A stretch of 64,000 bases of DNA from Hyphomicrobiales bacterium (GCA_003577315.1 QEVK01000002.1:62001-126000); one strand, 5' to 3'. Positions 25,715-34,450 are shown, counted from the stretch's first letter. The notes: generated by a model from the sequence alone, not told the origin. Numbers and translations: made by a program.

Positions 25715-27946
25715 TCACGCGGATTCGCGGTTCCTCGGCCGTCCGCCCCTGTGGGCCTCGACGAAGGCGACGAAGGCGTCGGCGGGCAGGGCGGGGCTGT
25801 AGAGGTGGCCCTGGAAGTAGTCGCAGCCGAAGGCGCGCAGGAACGTCTCCTGCCCCACGGTCTCGACATGCTCGGCAACGGCCGTCAGCTTCAGCGTGCG
25901 CGCCGTGCCGAGGATGGACTTGACGAGCTGGCGGTCGCTCTCGCTGCGCTCGATGTCGGCGATGAAGCCGCCGTCGATCTTCAGCTCGTCGAAGGGCAGG
26001 CGCTTGATGTAGGCGAGCGAGGAGTAGCCGGCGCCGAAATCGTCCAGCGACAGCCGCACGCCGAGCTTCTTGAGCGTCAGCATCCGCCGCGCGATCGCCT
26101 TGCGGCCCCCGGCCACCACGCCTTCCGTCATCTCCAGCGTCAGGAGCCGCGCGTCGAGCCCGTGGCTTTCGATCAGCGCCGCCAGGTTGGGCACGAAGTC
26201 CTCGCAGGCGAAGCACTGCACGTTGACGTTGACGGAAAGCCGCAGGCCGGCCGTCGCCGGGTCCGCCTGCCAGCGCGCCAGCTCGGCCAGCCCCTTGGCC
26301 AGCACGACGTTGCCGAACTCGCGGATCAGCCCGAACCGCTCGGTCAGCGGCACGAACCGCGCGGGAAGCAGCATGCCCAGCTGCGGGTGGCGCCAGCGGC
26401 ACAGCGCCTCCGCCCCCACGACGCGGCGGCTCTCGTCCACCTGCGGCTGGAAATGCAGCTCCAGCGTCTTGTCCGCCAGCGCCGCCTTGAAGTCGTCGAG
26501 CAGCCGGTAGCGCTCGGACTCCGCGCTCATCGACTTGTGGTCGTAGATCGCCATGCCGTCCCGCCCCGCCGCCTTGACCTGGTACATGGCGATGTCGGCA
26601 TGCTTGAGGATCTCGTCGGTCGAGGCGCTGGAGCCGTCGAAGACGACGACGCCCACGCAGGCCGACGAACGGTGCCTGGACGCGCCGAGCAGGAAATCCT
26701 CGCGCATGGCCGACAGCACCCTGTTGCCGGCGAGGATGGCCGCCCGGGTCGCCGCCGCGCCGTCGCGGCCGGCGTCCGGCAGGATGGCGACGAACTCGTC
26801 GCCGCCGATGCGCGCCACCGTGTCGTGCGGCCCCACGCAGCCCTTCAGCCGCTCCGCGACCTGGATGAGGAATGCGTCGCCGACATCGTGGCCGCGCGTG
26901 TCGTTGAGCACCTTGAAGTTGTCGAGGTCGATGAACACCAGCGCGCCGCTGGCGTCGCGCTCGCGGCAGCAGGCGAGGGCGCGCGCCATGCTGTCCATGA
27001 ACATGCGCCGGTTGGGCAGGCCGGTCAGCGGGTCGAAGAAGGCGAGCTTCTCGATCTCGGTCTCGGTCTTCTTGCGGGCGGTGATATCGCTGACGTAGCC
27101 GTGCCAGACGATGCCGTCGTCGACCGGCTCGGCCTTGGCGTTGATCTGCAGCCACTTCATCGTGCCGTCGCGCAGGCTGATGCGGTATTCCTGGTCCCAC
27201 GAACCGCCGGCCTCGATGCCCGCGCGCGCGTTTTCGAGGAACGCCTTGCGGTCCTGCGGATGCACCATGGCGATGAACGCGCCGGGCGACAGGATCTCCT
27301 CGTCCTCGCGGAGACCGTAGATCTCGCGGAAGCCGCTGCTCATGAAGGGCACGGTGCAGGTGCCGTCGGCGCGGCGCACGAACTGGATCAGCCCGCCCGG
27401 GACCTGGCTGGAGAGCTTGCGCAGCCGCTCCTCGGCGCTCAGCCGGTTGACCGTCTCGGTGATCTCGCGCACCGAGCCCTCGTAGAAGAGCGTCCTGCCG
27501 GTCCGGCGGTCGCGGACGAGGCGCGCCGATTCGCTGATCCAGATGCGCTCGCGCGTCTTGTGGCGGTAGACCTCGGAGACGAAGTTCTCCACGAAGCCGT
27601 CCCGGCGCAGCAGGGCGCGGAACTCGTCGCGGCGCGTCGGCAGGACGTACCATTCCGTGGCGATGTCGCCGACGCTGGCCAGCATCTCGTCCTCGCTGTC
27701 ATAGCCGTTGAGCCTGACCAGTGCCCTGTTGGCGCTCAGTTGCCGCCCGTCCGGCGTCGAGCGATAGATGCCCTCGTAAAGATTTTCGATCAGATCTCGC
27801 TGGTTTTCCCGCTCTTCCTCGCTGCGGCGATAGAGCATGCGGAAGTGGAAAGCAGCTCCCGTCGCCGCCAGCGCAAGAAGTCCGGCCGCGAGCAGCCACG
27901 GGATTGCGGCCCCTCCTTCGACAAAGGACGAAAAGACTTGCGACAT
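25715..27946 (-). CDS. Membrane-anchored PAS-PAS-GGDEF-EAL c-di-GMP enzyme
   Basis: The 743-residue protein has one N-terminal membrane segment (about 12-33), two PAS-like domains (about 45-175 and 180-305), a diguanylate cyclase domain with an intact GGDEF motif (ARIGGDEFVAI) and a phosphodiesterase domain with EAL (GAEALCRWRHP), LEMTEGVV, DDFGAGYSSLAYIKRL and KIDGGF. Both active sites look complete, so it could make and break c-di-GMP. The inhibitory site before GGDEF reads GPHD instead of RxxD. The ATG at 27946 is preferred over an in-frame TTG at 27997 because the candidate promoter would start near the TTG. Confidence 0.93.
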   Translation of the reverse strand: MSQVFSSFVEGGAAIPWLLAAGLLALAATGAAFHFRMLYRRSEEERENQRDLIENLYEGIYRSTPDGRQLSANRALVRLNGYDSEDEMLASVGDIATEWYVLPTRRDEFRALLRRDGFVENFVSEVYRHKTRERIWISESARLVRDRRTGRTLFYEGSVREITETVNRLSAEERLRKLSSQVPGGLIQFVRRADGTCTVPFMSSGFREIYGLREDEEILSPGAFIAMVHPQDRKAFLENARAGIEAGGSWDQEYRISLRDGTMKWLQINAKAEPVDDGIVWHGYVSDITARKKTETEIEKLAFFDPLTGLPNRRMFMDSMARALACCRERDASGALVFIDLDNFKVLNDTRGHDVGDAFLIQVAERLKGCVGPHDTVARIGGDEFVAILPDAGRDGAAATRAAILAGNRVLSAMREDFLLGASRHRSSACVGVVVFDGSSASTDEILKHADIAMYQVKAAGRDGMAIYDHKSMSAESERYRLLDDFKAALADKTLELHFQPQVDESRRVVGAEALCRWRHPQLGMLLPARFVPLTERFGLIREFGNVVLAKGLAELARWQADPATAGLRLSVNVNVQCFACEDFVPNLAALIESHGLDARLLTLEMTEGVVAGGRKAIARRMLTLKKLGVRLSLDDFGAGYSSLAYIKRLPFDELKIDGGFIADIERSESDRQLVKSILGTARTLKLTAVAEHVETVGQETFLRAFGCDYFQGHLYSPALPADAFVAFVEAHRGGRPRNRESA

Positions 27947-28002
27947 CGCTGCGACCACCGCCCGTTCCGTTGGGAAAATAGCCGGTCGGCGTTGCAAATC
28001 CG

Positions 28003-28030
28003 CTAATGTTTTGTCCTTTTACCCCGGCAA
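28003..28030 (-). promoter_or_regulatory. Possible promoter of the GGDEF-EAL gene
   Basis: On the minus strand TTGCCG (28025-28030) and CATTAG (28003-28008) are 16 bases apart, within an unusually AT-rich stretch. The start of transcription would be near 27996, about 50 bases before the chosen ATG. Confidence 0.3.
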
Positions 28031-28043
28031 ACGCACGCAGTGC

Positions 28044-28535
28044 TTAACGTGGCGTAAACGCGCTCCAGCGGGCCTCGGCCTCGTCGTCGGCCGCCGCCGC
28101 CTCGACCCAGCCGCCGAGCGTGCCGTCGGCGAGGTGCTCGCGCTTCCAGAACGGGGCGCGGGTCTTGAGGAAGTCCATCATGAAGGACGCGGCCTCGAAC
28201 GCGGCCTGCCGGTGCGTCGAGGCGGCCGCGACCAGCACGATGGCCTCGCCCGCCGCGATCACGCCGTAGCGGTGGACGACGACGAGGCCGGCGAGCGGCC
28301 AGCGGTCGCCCGCCTGCGCCGCGATGCGGCCGATCTCGGCCTCGGCCATGCCCGGATAGTGCTCCAGCTCCAGCGCGGCGAGCCGCCCGTCCTCGTCGCG
28401 GCACAGGCCGCAGAAGCTGACCACCGCGCCGATGTCGCTGCGCCCGGCCGTCAGGGCCGCGGTCTCGGCGGCGATGTCGAACGCCGCGCGCTGGGTGCGG
28501 ATCGCCGGCTCGAACGCGGGCGCCACCGGCCTCAC
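28044..28535 (-). CDS. moaE: Molybdopterin synthase catalytic subunit
   Basis: MoaE inserts two sulfurs, delivered by MoaD, into precursor Z to form molybdopterin. The 163-residue protein has VSFCGLCRDEDG, LELEHYPGMAEAEI, VVHRYGVIAAGEAIV and the catalytic-lysine block MMDFLKTRAPFWKREHL. The start is GTG and overlaps the moaD stop (GTGA), matching the one-to-one complex of the two products. It ends the uvrC-pgsA-moaD-moaE series. Confidence 0.94.
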   Translation of the reverse strand: MRPVAPAFEPAIRTQRAAFDIAAETAALTAGRSDIGAVVSFCGLCRDEDGRLAALELEHYPGMAEAEIGRIAAQAGDRWPLAGLVVVHRYGVIAAGEAIVLVAAASTHRQAAFEAASFMMDFLKTRAPFWKREHLADGTLGGWVEAAAADDEAEARWSAFTPR

Positions 28536-28783
28536 CCCCCCGTCATCGGCGGGAAGAGCGCGATCTCGCGCGCGCCGGCGATCCGCTCGTCGTGCCGGAC
28601 GTGCTCCTGGTCGATGGCGACGCGGATCGCTTCGGGGAAGCGCAGCGCCTCGGCATAGCCGTCACCGCGCGCCTTCAGCCAGTCGAGCAGGTCGCGCACC
28701 GTCTCCACCTCGTGCGGAAGCTCCACCTCCTCCTCCGGCGTGCCGATGCGCTCGCGGACCCAGGCGAAGTATTTGAGCTTCAT
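28532..28783 (-). CDS. moaD: Molybdopterin synthase sulfur-carrier subunit
   Basis: MoaD is a ubiquitin-like sulfur carrier; its C-terminal Gly-Gly (residues 82-83, in PPMTGG) becomes a thiocarboxylate. The 83-residue protein starts MKLKYFAWVRERIG and keeps the beta-grasp pattern, including DEIALFPP-like EIALFPP. It lies nine bases after pgsA and overlaps moaE. Confidence 0.94.
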   Translation of the reverse strand: MKLKYFAWVRERIGTPEEEVELPHEVETVRDLLDWLKARGDGYAEALRFPEAIRVAIDQEHVRHDERIAGAREIALFPPMTGG

Positions 28784-28792
28784 GGGCGGCCC

Positions 28793-29377
28793 CTATTCCT
28801 CGATGATGTGCTTGAGCCCCGCACGGAAATAGTCGTAGCCGGTATAGAGCGTCACGATGGCCGACACCCACAGCAGCGCCAGGCCGATCTCGGTGGTGTA
28901 GGGCAGCACCTTGTCGCCCGCCGGGCCCGCCAGCAGGAAGCCGATGGCGACGAGCTGTATCGTCGTCTTCCACTTGGCGAGCTGGGTGACGGGCACCGAC
29001 ACCTTGAGCGCGGCGAGATATTCGCGCAGGCCCGAGACCAGGATCTCGCGGCACAGGATGATGATCGCCGCCCACAGCGACCATTTGTCGATGGTGCGGT
29101 CGTAGGCCAGAAGCAGCAGCGCGGCCGAGACGAGCAGCTTGTCGGCGATGGGGTCGAGCATCTTGCCGATGTTGGAGGTCTGCTTCCAGATGCGCGCGAT
29201 GTAACCGTCGAGATAGTCGGTGATGCTCGCCGCGATGAAGATGCTGAAGGCCGCCCACCGCCACCAGTCGGTCGGCCGGATGCGGCCCTCGAGATAGAAG
29301 CACAGCACGATCAGCGGCACGGCGAGGATGCGCGCGTAGGTCAGCATGTTCGGCAGATTGAAGGCGCGCTTGGACAT
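28793..29377 (-). CDS. pgsA: CDP-diacylglycerol-glycerol-3-phosphate 3-phosphatidyltransferase
   Basis: PgsA makes phosphatidylglycerol phosphate, the first committed step to phosphatidylglycerol. The 194-residue membrane protein begins FNLPNMLTYARILAVP and contains the CDP-alcohol transferase motif (DYLDGYIAR, 8 residues, G, 3 residues, D, 3 residues, D; about residues 54-78). REILVSGLREY is typical of PgsA. Its position between uvrC and moaD is widespread in Rhizobiales. Confidence 0.93.
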   Translation of the reverse strand: MSKRAFNLPNMLTYARILAVPLIVLCFYLEGRIRPTDWWRWAAFSIFIAASITDYLDGYIARIWKQTSNIGKMLDPIADKLLVSAALLLLAYDRTIDKWSLWAAIIILCREILVSGLREYLAALKVSVPVTQLAKWKTTIQLVAIGFLLAGPAGDKVLPYTTEIGLALLWVSAIVTLYTGYDYFRAGLKHIIEE

Positions 29378-29471
29378 GGCTTCCTGCTGTCTTTCCCGAG
29401 GCTAGTAATCAGAAGGCGTCGATGCCGGTCAACCACCAAAGCCGCCATAAGCGGGAGAAGCGGCCTCTGGC

Positions 29472-31499
29472 TCAGCCCTTTTCATGGAAATGGTCATAGA
29501 TCATGCGCGCGACCCGCTCGGAAACGCCCTCAACCTGCATCAGATCCTCGACCGCGGCGCGGCTGACGGCCTTGGCGGTGCCGAAATGGTGGAGCAGCGC
29601 GCGCTTGCGCGTCGGTCCGATTCCCGCGATCTCGTCGAGCGGATTGCGCACCATCTCCTTGCGGCGGCGGGCCCTGTGCGAGCCGATGGCGAAGCGGTGC
29701 GCCTCGTCGCGCAGGCGCTGCACGAAATAGAGGACCGGATCGCGCACCGGCAGCATGAACGGCTCGCGGCCGGCGACGAAGAAGCGCTCGCGGCCGGCGT
29801 CGCGGTCCACGCCCTTGGCGACGCCGATCGCGGCCACCTTGTCGGCGATGCCGAGCTCGTCGAGGATGGCGCGCACCGACGACATCTGCCCCTGGCCGCC
29901 GTCGATCAGGATCAGGTCGGGCCAGGCCGGGAAGGCGTCGTCATCGTCGTCGTCGTCCGGCGCTCCGGTGTCGGGCAGGTCGTCGGGCAGGTCCTCGCCC
30001 TGCGGCGCGGCGTGCTCCCGGATGAGGCGCGAGAAGCGGCGCTGCATGACCTCGCGCATCATGCCGAAATCGTCGCCGGGCGTGATGTCGGTCGAGCGGA
30101 TGTTGAACTTGCGGTACTGGTTCTTCACGAAGCCTTCCGCCCCGGCGACGATCATCGCGCCGACGGCGTTGGTGCCCATGATGTGCGAGTTGTCGTAGAC
30201 CTCGACGCGGCGCGGCGTGCGCTCCAGGCCGAAGGTGTCGGCGAGCCCCGCCAGCAGCCGCGCCTGCGAGGAGGTTTCCGCCAGCCTGCGGCCGAGCGCC
30301 TCGCGCGCGTTCTGCAACGCATGGTCGACGAGCTTCTTCTTCTCGCCGCGCTGCGGCGCCGACACCGTAACCCTGCGTCCCGCGCGAGTGCTCAGCGCCT
30401 CCTCGAGCAGCGCCTGGTCCTCCACCTTGTGCGAAAGCAGCACGGCGCGCGGGCAGGGCTTGTCGTCGTAGAACTGGGCAAGGAAGGCGCCCAGCACCTC
30501 GGCCGGCTCCAGCGACGGGTCGGCCTTGGGGAAATAGGCGCGGTTGCCCCAGTTCTGCCCGGTGCGGAAGAAGAACACCTCGATGCAGTTCTGCCCGCCC
30601 TCCTGGTGGATGGCGAACACGTCGGCCTCCTCGACCGATTGCGGGTTGATGCCCTGGTGGCTCTGGATGTGCGACAGCGCGGCGAGGCGGTCGCGGTAGA
30701 TGGCCGCGCGCTCGAAGTCGAGCGCCTCGGACGCCTTGCGCATCGCTTCCGCGATCTCCTCCTTGATCCGGCTGGAGCGGCCCGACAGGAACGCCTTGGC
30801 CTCGGCCACGAGCGTGGCGTAGTCGGTAAGGCCGATCTCGCCGGTGCAGGGGGCCGAGCAGCGCTTGATCTGGAAGAGCAGGCACGGCCGCGTGCGGTTG
30901 GCATAGAACGAATCGGTGCACGAGCGCAGCAGGAAGGCGCGCTGCAAGGCGTTGATGGTGCGGTCGACCGCACCCGCCGAGGCGAACGGGCCGAAATAGT
31001 CGCCCTTGCGCGAGCGCGCGCCGCGATGCTTGAAGATGCCGGGCGCGGGGTGGTCGTTGGTGATCAGGATATAGGGAAGCGACTTGTCGTCGCGCATCAG
31101 CACGTTGAAGCGCGGCCGCAACCTCTTGATGAGATTGGCTTCGAGCAGCAGCGCCTCGGTCTCGGTGCGGGTGACGACGAACTCCATCGTCGCCGTGTCG
31201 CGCACCATGCGGCCGATGCGGTTGGTGTGGAAGCGTCCCTGCGCGTAGGCGGTGACGCGCTTCTTCAGGCTGCGGGCCTTGCCGACATAGAGCACGTCGC
31301 CGGCCGCGTTCATCATGCGGTAGACGCCCGGCCCGTTGGGCAGCCGCTTCACCAGCGCCTGGATCACCTCGATGCCGGCCTTGCCGCCGGCCTCGGCCTT
31401 CAGCCCGTCCCACTCGACGGCGGGCAGGCCGGCGGGCGGCGCGTCGTCGGCGTTGTCGGGCGGGGAAGGGGTGGGCGAGGGATCGATGTTCTTGCGCAT
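29472..31499 (-). CDS. uvrC: Excinuclease ABC subunit C
   Basis: UvrC makes the two incisions of nucleotide excision repair. The 675-residue protein has the GIY-YIG nuclease (about 50-130; [26 protein letters not shown]), a cysteine-containing [13 protein letters not shown], the UVR motif (about 240), the RNase H-like endonuclease with [18 protein letters not shown] and [11 protein letters not shown], and C-terminal helix-hairpin-helix motifs. A run of seven aspartates interrupts the nuclease domain. The ATG at 31499 is chosen because ATGs near 31535 overlap a TATAAT element. The N-terminal 40 residues are Pro/Asp-rich. Confidence 0.94.
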   Translation of the reverse strand: MRKNIDPSPTPSPPDNADDAPPAGLPAVEWDGLKAEAGGKAGIEVIQALVKRLPNGPGVYRMMNAAGDVLYVGKARSLKKRVTAYAQGRFHTNRIGRMVRDTATMEFVVTRTETEALLLEANLIKRLRPRFNVLMRDDKSLPYILITNDHPAPGIFKHRGARSRKGDYFGPFASAGAVDRTINALQRAFLLRSCTDSFYANRTRPCLLFQIKRCSAPCTGEIGLTDYATLVAEAKAFLSGRSSRIKEEIAEAMRKASEALDFERAAIYRDRLAALSHIQSHQGINPQSVEEADVFAIHQEGGQNCIEVFFFRTGQNWGNRAYFPKADPSLEPAEVLGAFLAQFYDDKPCPRAVLLSHKVEDQALLEEALSTRAGRRVTVSAPQRGEKKKLVDHALQNAREALGRRLAETSSQARLLAGLADTFGLERTPRRVEVYDNSHIMGTNAVGAMIVAGAEGFVKNQYRKFNIRSTDITPGDDFGMMREVMQRRFSRLIREHAAPQGEDLPDDLPDTGAPDDDDDDDAFPAWPDLILIDGGQGQMSSVRAILDELGIADKVAAIGVAKGVDRDAGRERFFVAGREPFMLPVRDPVLYFVQRLRDEAHRFAIGSHRARRRKEMVRNPLDEIAGIGPTRKRALLHHFGTAKAVSRAAVEDLMQVEGVSERVARMIYDHFHEKG
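29937..29957 (-). repeat. Triplet repeat encoding a poly-aspartate run in uvrC
   Basis: Seven triplets (six GTC and one ATC on the plus strand) encode seven consecutive Asp residues in the linker between [16 protein letters not shown] and the catalytic block. The repeat is in frame, so slippage would change only the linker length. Confidence 0.7.
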
Positions 31500-31533
31500 T
31501 GGGACGTGACGGGATCGCGGCGAGGCCTGCATC

Positions 31534-31539
31534 ATTATA
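31534..31539 (-). promoter_or_regulatory. Candidate -10 element of uvrC
   Basis: A perfect TATAAT on the minus strand sits in an AT-rich patch 35 bases before the uvrC ATG. No good -35 is visible at 16-18 bases. It overlaps two earlier in-frame ATGs, arguing against their use as start codons. Confidence 0.4.
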
Positions 31540-31647
31540 TAGGGTGGCGTCGCCGGCATAGTGCCAGGCGGGACGGGCGCCTTTTCGTCGCGCGCGATCC
31601 CGCGTTCATGCTAAGGGCGGTGGCGGGCAAGCAGAAGGAGCCTTTCG

Positions 31648-32421
31648 TTGAGTGACAGCCCCAGCCGGTCGCCTGGTCGGCCACTCTGCCTGGTCACCGG
31701 CGGCGCGCGCCGGCTGGGTGCGGCCGTCGCCCGGCATCTGGCGCCCACCTTCGACCTCGCCGTCCACTACAACAGCTCGGCCGCCGATGCGGCGGCGCTG
31801 AAGGCCGAGCTGGAGCCGGCGGGCGGGCGCGTCGAGCTGTTCCGCGCCGATTTCGCCGACAGCGACGCCGCCGCCGCGCTGGTGCGCGAGGTGGCGGGGC
31901 GCATGGGCCCGCTCGATCTGGTCGTCAACAGCGCCTCCGTCTTCGAGCACGACACGCCGTCCGACTTCGACGCCGGGCGCATGAAGGAGCTTCTCGCCGT
32001 CAACCTCGTGGCGCCGATGGTGGTGGCGCGCGAGTTCGCCGCCGTCGCCTCCGGCCGCGGGCTCTTGATCAACATGCTCGACAACAAGGTGTTTTCGCCC
32101 AATCCCGATTTCTTCGGCTACAGCCTCGGCAAGTTCGCGCTGAAGGGCGGGGTCGACATGCTCGCCCTGCATTTCAGGGGGCGGCTGCGGGTCTGCGGCA
32201 TCGCCCCGGGCATCACCCTGATCAGCGGGGACCAGAGCGAGGAGAATTTCCGCAGGAGCTGGCGCCACACGCTGACGGGAGCGGGCCCCACGCCCCGCGA
32301 CATCGGCGCCACCGTCGAGTTCATCTGGAACACGACCTCCATCAACGGCGAGACCGTCATCCTCGACGGCGGGCAGCACCTGATGTCGCTCGAGCGTGAC
32401 GTCGCATTCGTGGTGGAATGA
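31648..32421 (+). CDS. SDR-family reductase, pteridine reductase (PTR1/FolM)-like
   Basis: The 257-residue short-chain dehydrogenase has VTGGARRLGAAVARHL and HYNSSAADAAAL near the N-terminus, both reminiscent of pteridine reductases. In place of the usual catalytic Ser it shows Asp (INMLDNKVF), followed by FFGYSLGKFALKGG (Tyr/Lys); an Asp-Tyr-Lys centre is characteristic of PTR1. The start is TTG, with AGAAGGAG seven bases upstream. The gene is one base from folB, so a role in reducing pterins or dihydrofolate is likely. A general SDR function remains possible. Confidence 0.82.
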   Translation: MSDSPSRSPGRPLCLVTGGARRLGAAVARHLAPTFDLAVHYNSSAADAAALKAELEPAGGRVELFRADFADSDAAAALVREVAGRMGPLDLVVNSASVFEHDTPSDFDAGRMKELLAVNLVAPMVVAREFAAVASGRGLLINMLDNKVFSPNPDFFGYSLGKFALKGGVDMLALHFRGRLRVCGIAPGITLISGDQSEENFRRSWRHTLTGAGPTPRDIGATVEFIWNTTSINGETVILDGGQHLMSLERDVAFVVE

Positions 32422-32422
32422 C

Positions 32423-32791
32423 ATGGCGGTCACGGAAAAGACGATCGTCGTGCGCAATCTGGAGATCCTCCTGTCCATCGGCGTCCACGACCGGGAGAAG
32501 GTGGCGCCGCAGCGCCTGCTGGTCAGCGTCGAGGCGACCATCCCCGGCGACCGCGACGAGGGCGACGACGTCGGCTCCACCCTCGACTACGACCGCATCT
32601 GCGACTTCATCCGCTCGCTGTCGCTGCGCCCCCATGTCGAGTTGCAGGAAACCGTGGCGCGCCGCGTGCTCGAATTCACGCTGGCGCTCCCCGGCGTCAG
32701 CCGCGCGCGGGTCGAAACCCGCAAGCCCGACATCTTCGACGACTGCGATTATGTCGGCGTCAGGCTGTCCGGAGGCCGCGGCGGCGCATAG
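32423..32791 (+). CDS. folB: Dihydroneopterin aldolase
   Basis: FolB cleaves 7,8-dihydroneopterin to 6-hydroxymethyl-dihydropterin in folate synthesis. The 122-residue protein has IVVRNLEILLSIGVHDREKV, the substrate-pocket region STLDYDRICDFI, LQETVARRVLEF and the catalytic-lysine motif VETRKPDIF. The ATG at 32423 comes directly after the stop of the pteridine-reductase-like gene, indicating one transcription unit. Confidence 0.9.
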   Translation: MAVTEKTIVVRNLEILLSIGVHDREKVAPQRLLVSVEATIPGDRDEGDDVGSTLDYDRICDFIRSLSLRPHVELQETVARRVLEFTLALPGVSRARVETRKPDIFDDCDYVGVRLSGGRGGA

Positions 32792-33022
32792 CCGCGGGAC
32801 GGCCGCGCACCTGCCGCGGGGGCAGGTGTTGCCCAATCGCAACGTCACGGTTCTGCCGCATTCCAGCCCGGGAATCACCCATTTCCGGGTGCGGTTCGGC
32901 CTCAATCGGCCCGCACATAGGGAACCGCAGACGCCGCCGGTCGTTCACCTCCCATCGCGGCAGGGGCGTCATGACAAGGGGGAAGCGAGTTCCTGCTTCC
33001 TTGCGGCAAAGGAGTTACAACA

Positions 33023-33694
33023 ATGAACATCAACAAGAGATTCGCCCTCTCGGCCGGCGCCGTTCTGGGCCTTTCGGCAATGGCCGCCCCGGCGCTCGCC
33101 GCCGACATCGTCTATCAGGAGCCGCCGGCACCGGCGCCGATCGTCGAGTCCGCGCCCGTCAGCTCGTGGGCCGGTCCCTATGCCGGTCTGCACCTCGGCT
33201 ACGGCTTCGGCGGCAGCGCCCATGACAAGACGAACAACAACGACGTCGGCACCAAGGGCTGGCTCGGCGGCGCGTTCGGCGGCTTCAACATGCAGAACGG
33301 CCAGTTCGTCTACGGCGCCGAGGCCGACGTCAACTACAGCGGCGTCGACGGCTCGAACGCCGGCCTCGATGCCCGCTCGCGCTTTGACGGTTCGCTGCGC
33401 GCCCGCGCCGGCGTCGCCGTCAACGACGACGTCCTCGTCTACGGCACCGCCGGTGTCGCCGCCGAGCGTCTGCGCGTGACCGACACGTTGGCCGCCCAGA
33501 GCGACACCAACATGATGCTCGGCTACACGGTCGGCGCCGGCACCGACGTCAAGCTGACGGACGACGTCTTCGCCCGTGCGGAGTACCGCTACTCCGACTA
33601 CGGCTCCGAGACGTTCGACCTGCCGGGCGTCGGCAATCCGAGCATCGACTCCAGCAACCACCGCGTGACCCTCGGCATCGGCATCAAGTTCTGA
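33023..33694 (+). CDS. Outer-membrane beta-barrel protein (Omp25/Omp31-like)
   Basis: The 223-residue precursor has a signal peptide cleaved after APALAA (about residue 27), a Pro-rich spacer, and an eight-strand barrel beginning WAGPYAGLHLGYGFGG. It ends in the barrel-assembly signal IGIKF with a terminal Phe. These features match the Brucella Omp25/Omp31 and rhizobial RopB/Hbp family of small surface barrels. AAAGGAG lies eight bases before the ATG. It is a single gene with its own terminator; folB ends 231 bases upstream. Confidence 0.9.
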   Translation: MNINKRFALSAGAVLGLSAMAAPALAADIVYQEPPAPAPIVESAPVSSWAGPYAGLHLGYGFGGSAHDKTNNNDVGTKGWLGGAFGGFNMQNGQFVYGAEADVNYSGVDGSNAGLDARSRFDGSLRARAGVAVNDDVLVYGTAGVAAERLRVTDTLAAQSDTNMMLGYTVGAGTDVKLTDDVFARAEYRYSDYGSETFDLPGVGNPSIDSSNHRVTLGIGIKF

Positions 33695-33715
33695 TCCCGA
33701 CGGTTGCGGAACCCG

Positions 33716-33744
33716 AAAAGGCCCGGAGCGATCCGGGCCTTTTT
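33716..33744 (+). terminator. Terminator of the outer-membrane protein gene
   Basis: A perfect 9-bp stem (AGGCCCGGA, 4-nt loop, TCCGGGCCT) with AAAA before it and TTTTT at its end begins 22 bases after the stop codon. Confidence 0.88.
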
Positions 33745-33786
33745 CGTTGCGGCCGCGGCCTGGAACTACATGAAAACAGGGAGATG

Positions 33787-33815
33787 GATCGTTTCACCGT
33801 TTCCGGGAAACGATC
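33787..33815 (-). repeat. Intergenic palindromic element at the GST stop codon
   Basis: GATCGTTTC (33787-33795) and GAAACGATC (33807-33815) form a perfect 9-bp stem around an 11-nt loop. Upstream on the plus strand is ATGAAAACAGGGAGATG, which reads as a T-rich tail on the minus strand. It may terminate the GST gene, whose stop codon it touches. Its composition also resembles dispersed intergenic repeats of Rhizobiales, from memory. Confidence 0.45.
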
Positions 33816-34414
33816 TAGGCGTGCGGCAGCAGCGCCGCGAGCGCGGGAAAGCGCTCGTCGAAGCGTTTTGCCCAGCGCCTGAGCTTCGGGCGGCCGCGCT
33901 CCCAGCGCCCCTCGAAGCGTAGCGCCAGATAGCCGAGCGCCGCGCGCAGCGCGATCTGCCCGCCGTCGGCCTTCCTGCCGAGCTTCGGCGGGGCGGATTC
34001 GGCGAGATCGAGGCCCCGCGCCGCCTTCTCCCATTGCGCGTCGAGCCAGGGCTGGTGGATCTTCTCCGCCGGCCGCTTGCGCTGCTCGTAGACACAGGCC
34101 AGCAGGCAGTCGCAGATGCCGTCTGCCAGCGCCTCCAGCCGCTCGGCCTGAAGCCGCCTGTCCGCCCTGCGCGGAAAGAGCGCGCCGCCCGACAGCCGGT
34201 TCAGGTGCTGGGTGATGACGCGGCTGTCGAAGATGCCTTCGCCCTCGTCTGTGACGAAGACCGGGATCTTGCCGAGCGGATTGGCGCGGATGAGCTCGGC
34301 CGGCCGGGCGTTGGTATCGACGATGCGGGCTTGCGCGTCGATGCCGCACCAGGCGGCGGCCATGCGCACCTTGGCGCTGTAGGGCGAGGCGGGGGAGTAG
34401 AGGATGACGGCCAT
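33815..34414 (-). CDS. Glutathione S-transferase family protein
   Basis: The 199-residue protein has a thioredoxin-like N-terminal domain (1-80) with YSPASPYSAKVRMAAAW, the cis-proline segment NPLGKIPVFV and the glutathione-binding DSRVITQHL. An all-helical C-terminal domain (88-199) follows. Serine at residue 7 or nearby would be the catalytic residue. The substrate is unknown. It lies 36 bases after the RNase T2 gene and could be in the same transcript. Confidence 0.9.
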   Translation of the reverse strand: MAVILYSPASPYSAKVRMAAAWCGIDAQARIVDTNARPAELIRANPLGKIPVFVTDEGEGIFDSRVITQHLNRLSGGALFPRRADRRLQAERLEALADGICDCLLACVYEQRKRPAEKIHQPWLDAQWEKAARGLDLAESAPPKLGRKADGGQIALRAALGYLALRFEGRWERGRPKLRRWAKRFDERFPALAALLPHA

Positions 34415-34450
34415 TTCGGTGTTCCCTGGGCGCTGTTGCGAGGCTGCCGC

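Noticed and set aside
29484-31655. A plus-strand frame of about 720 codons opposite uvrC
   Set aside because: No motif is present, and UvrC on the other strand is complete from the GIY-YIG domain to the HhH domain.
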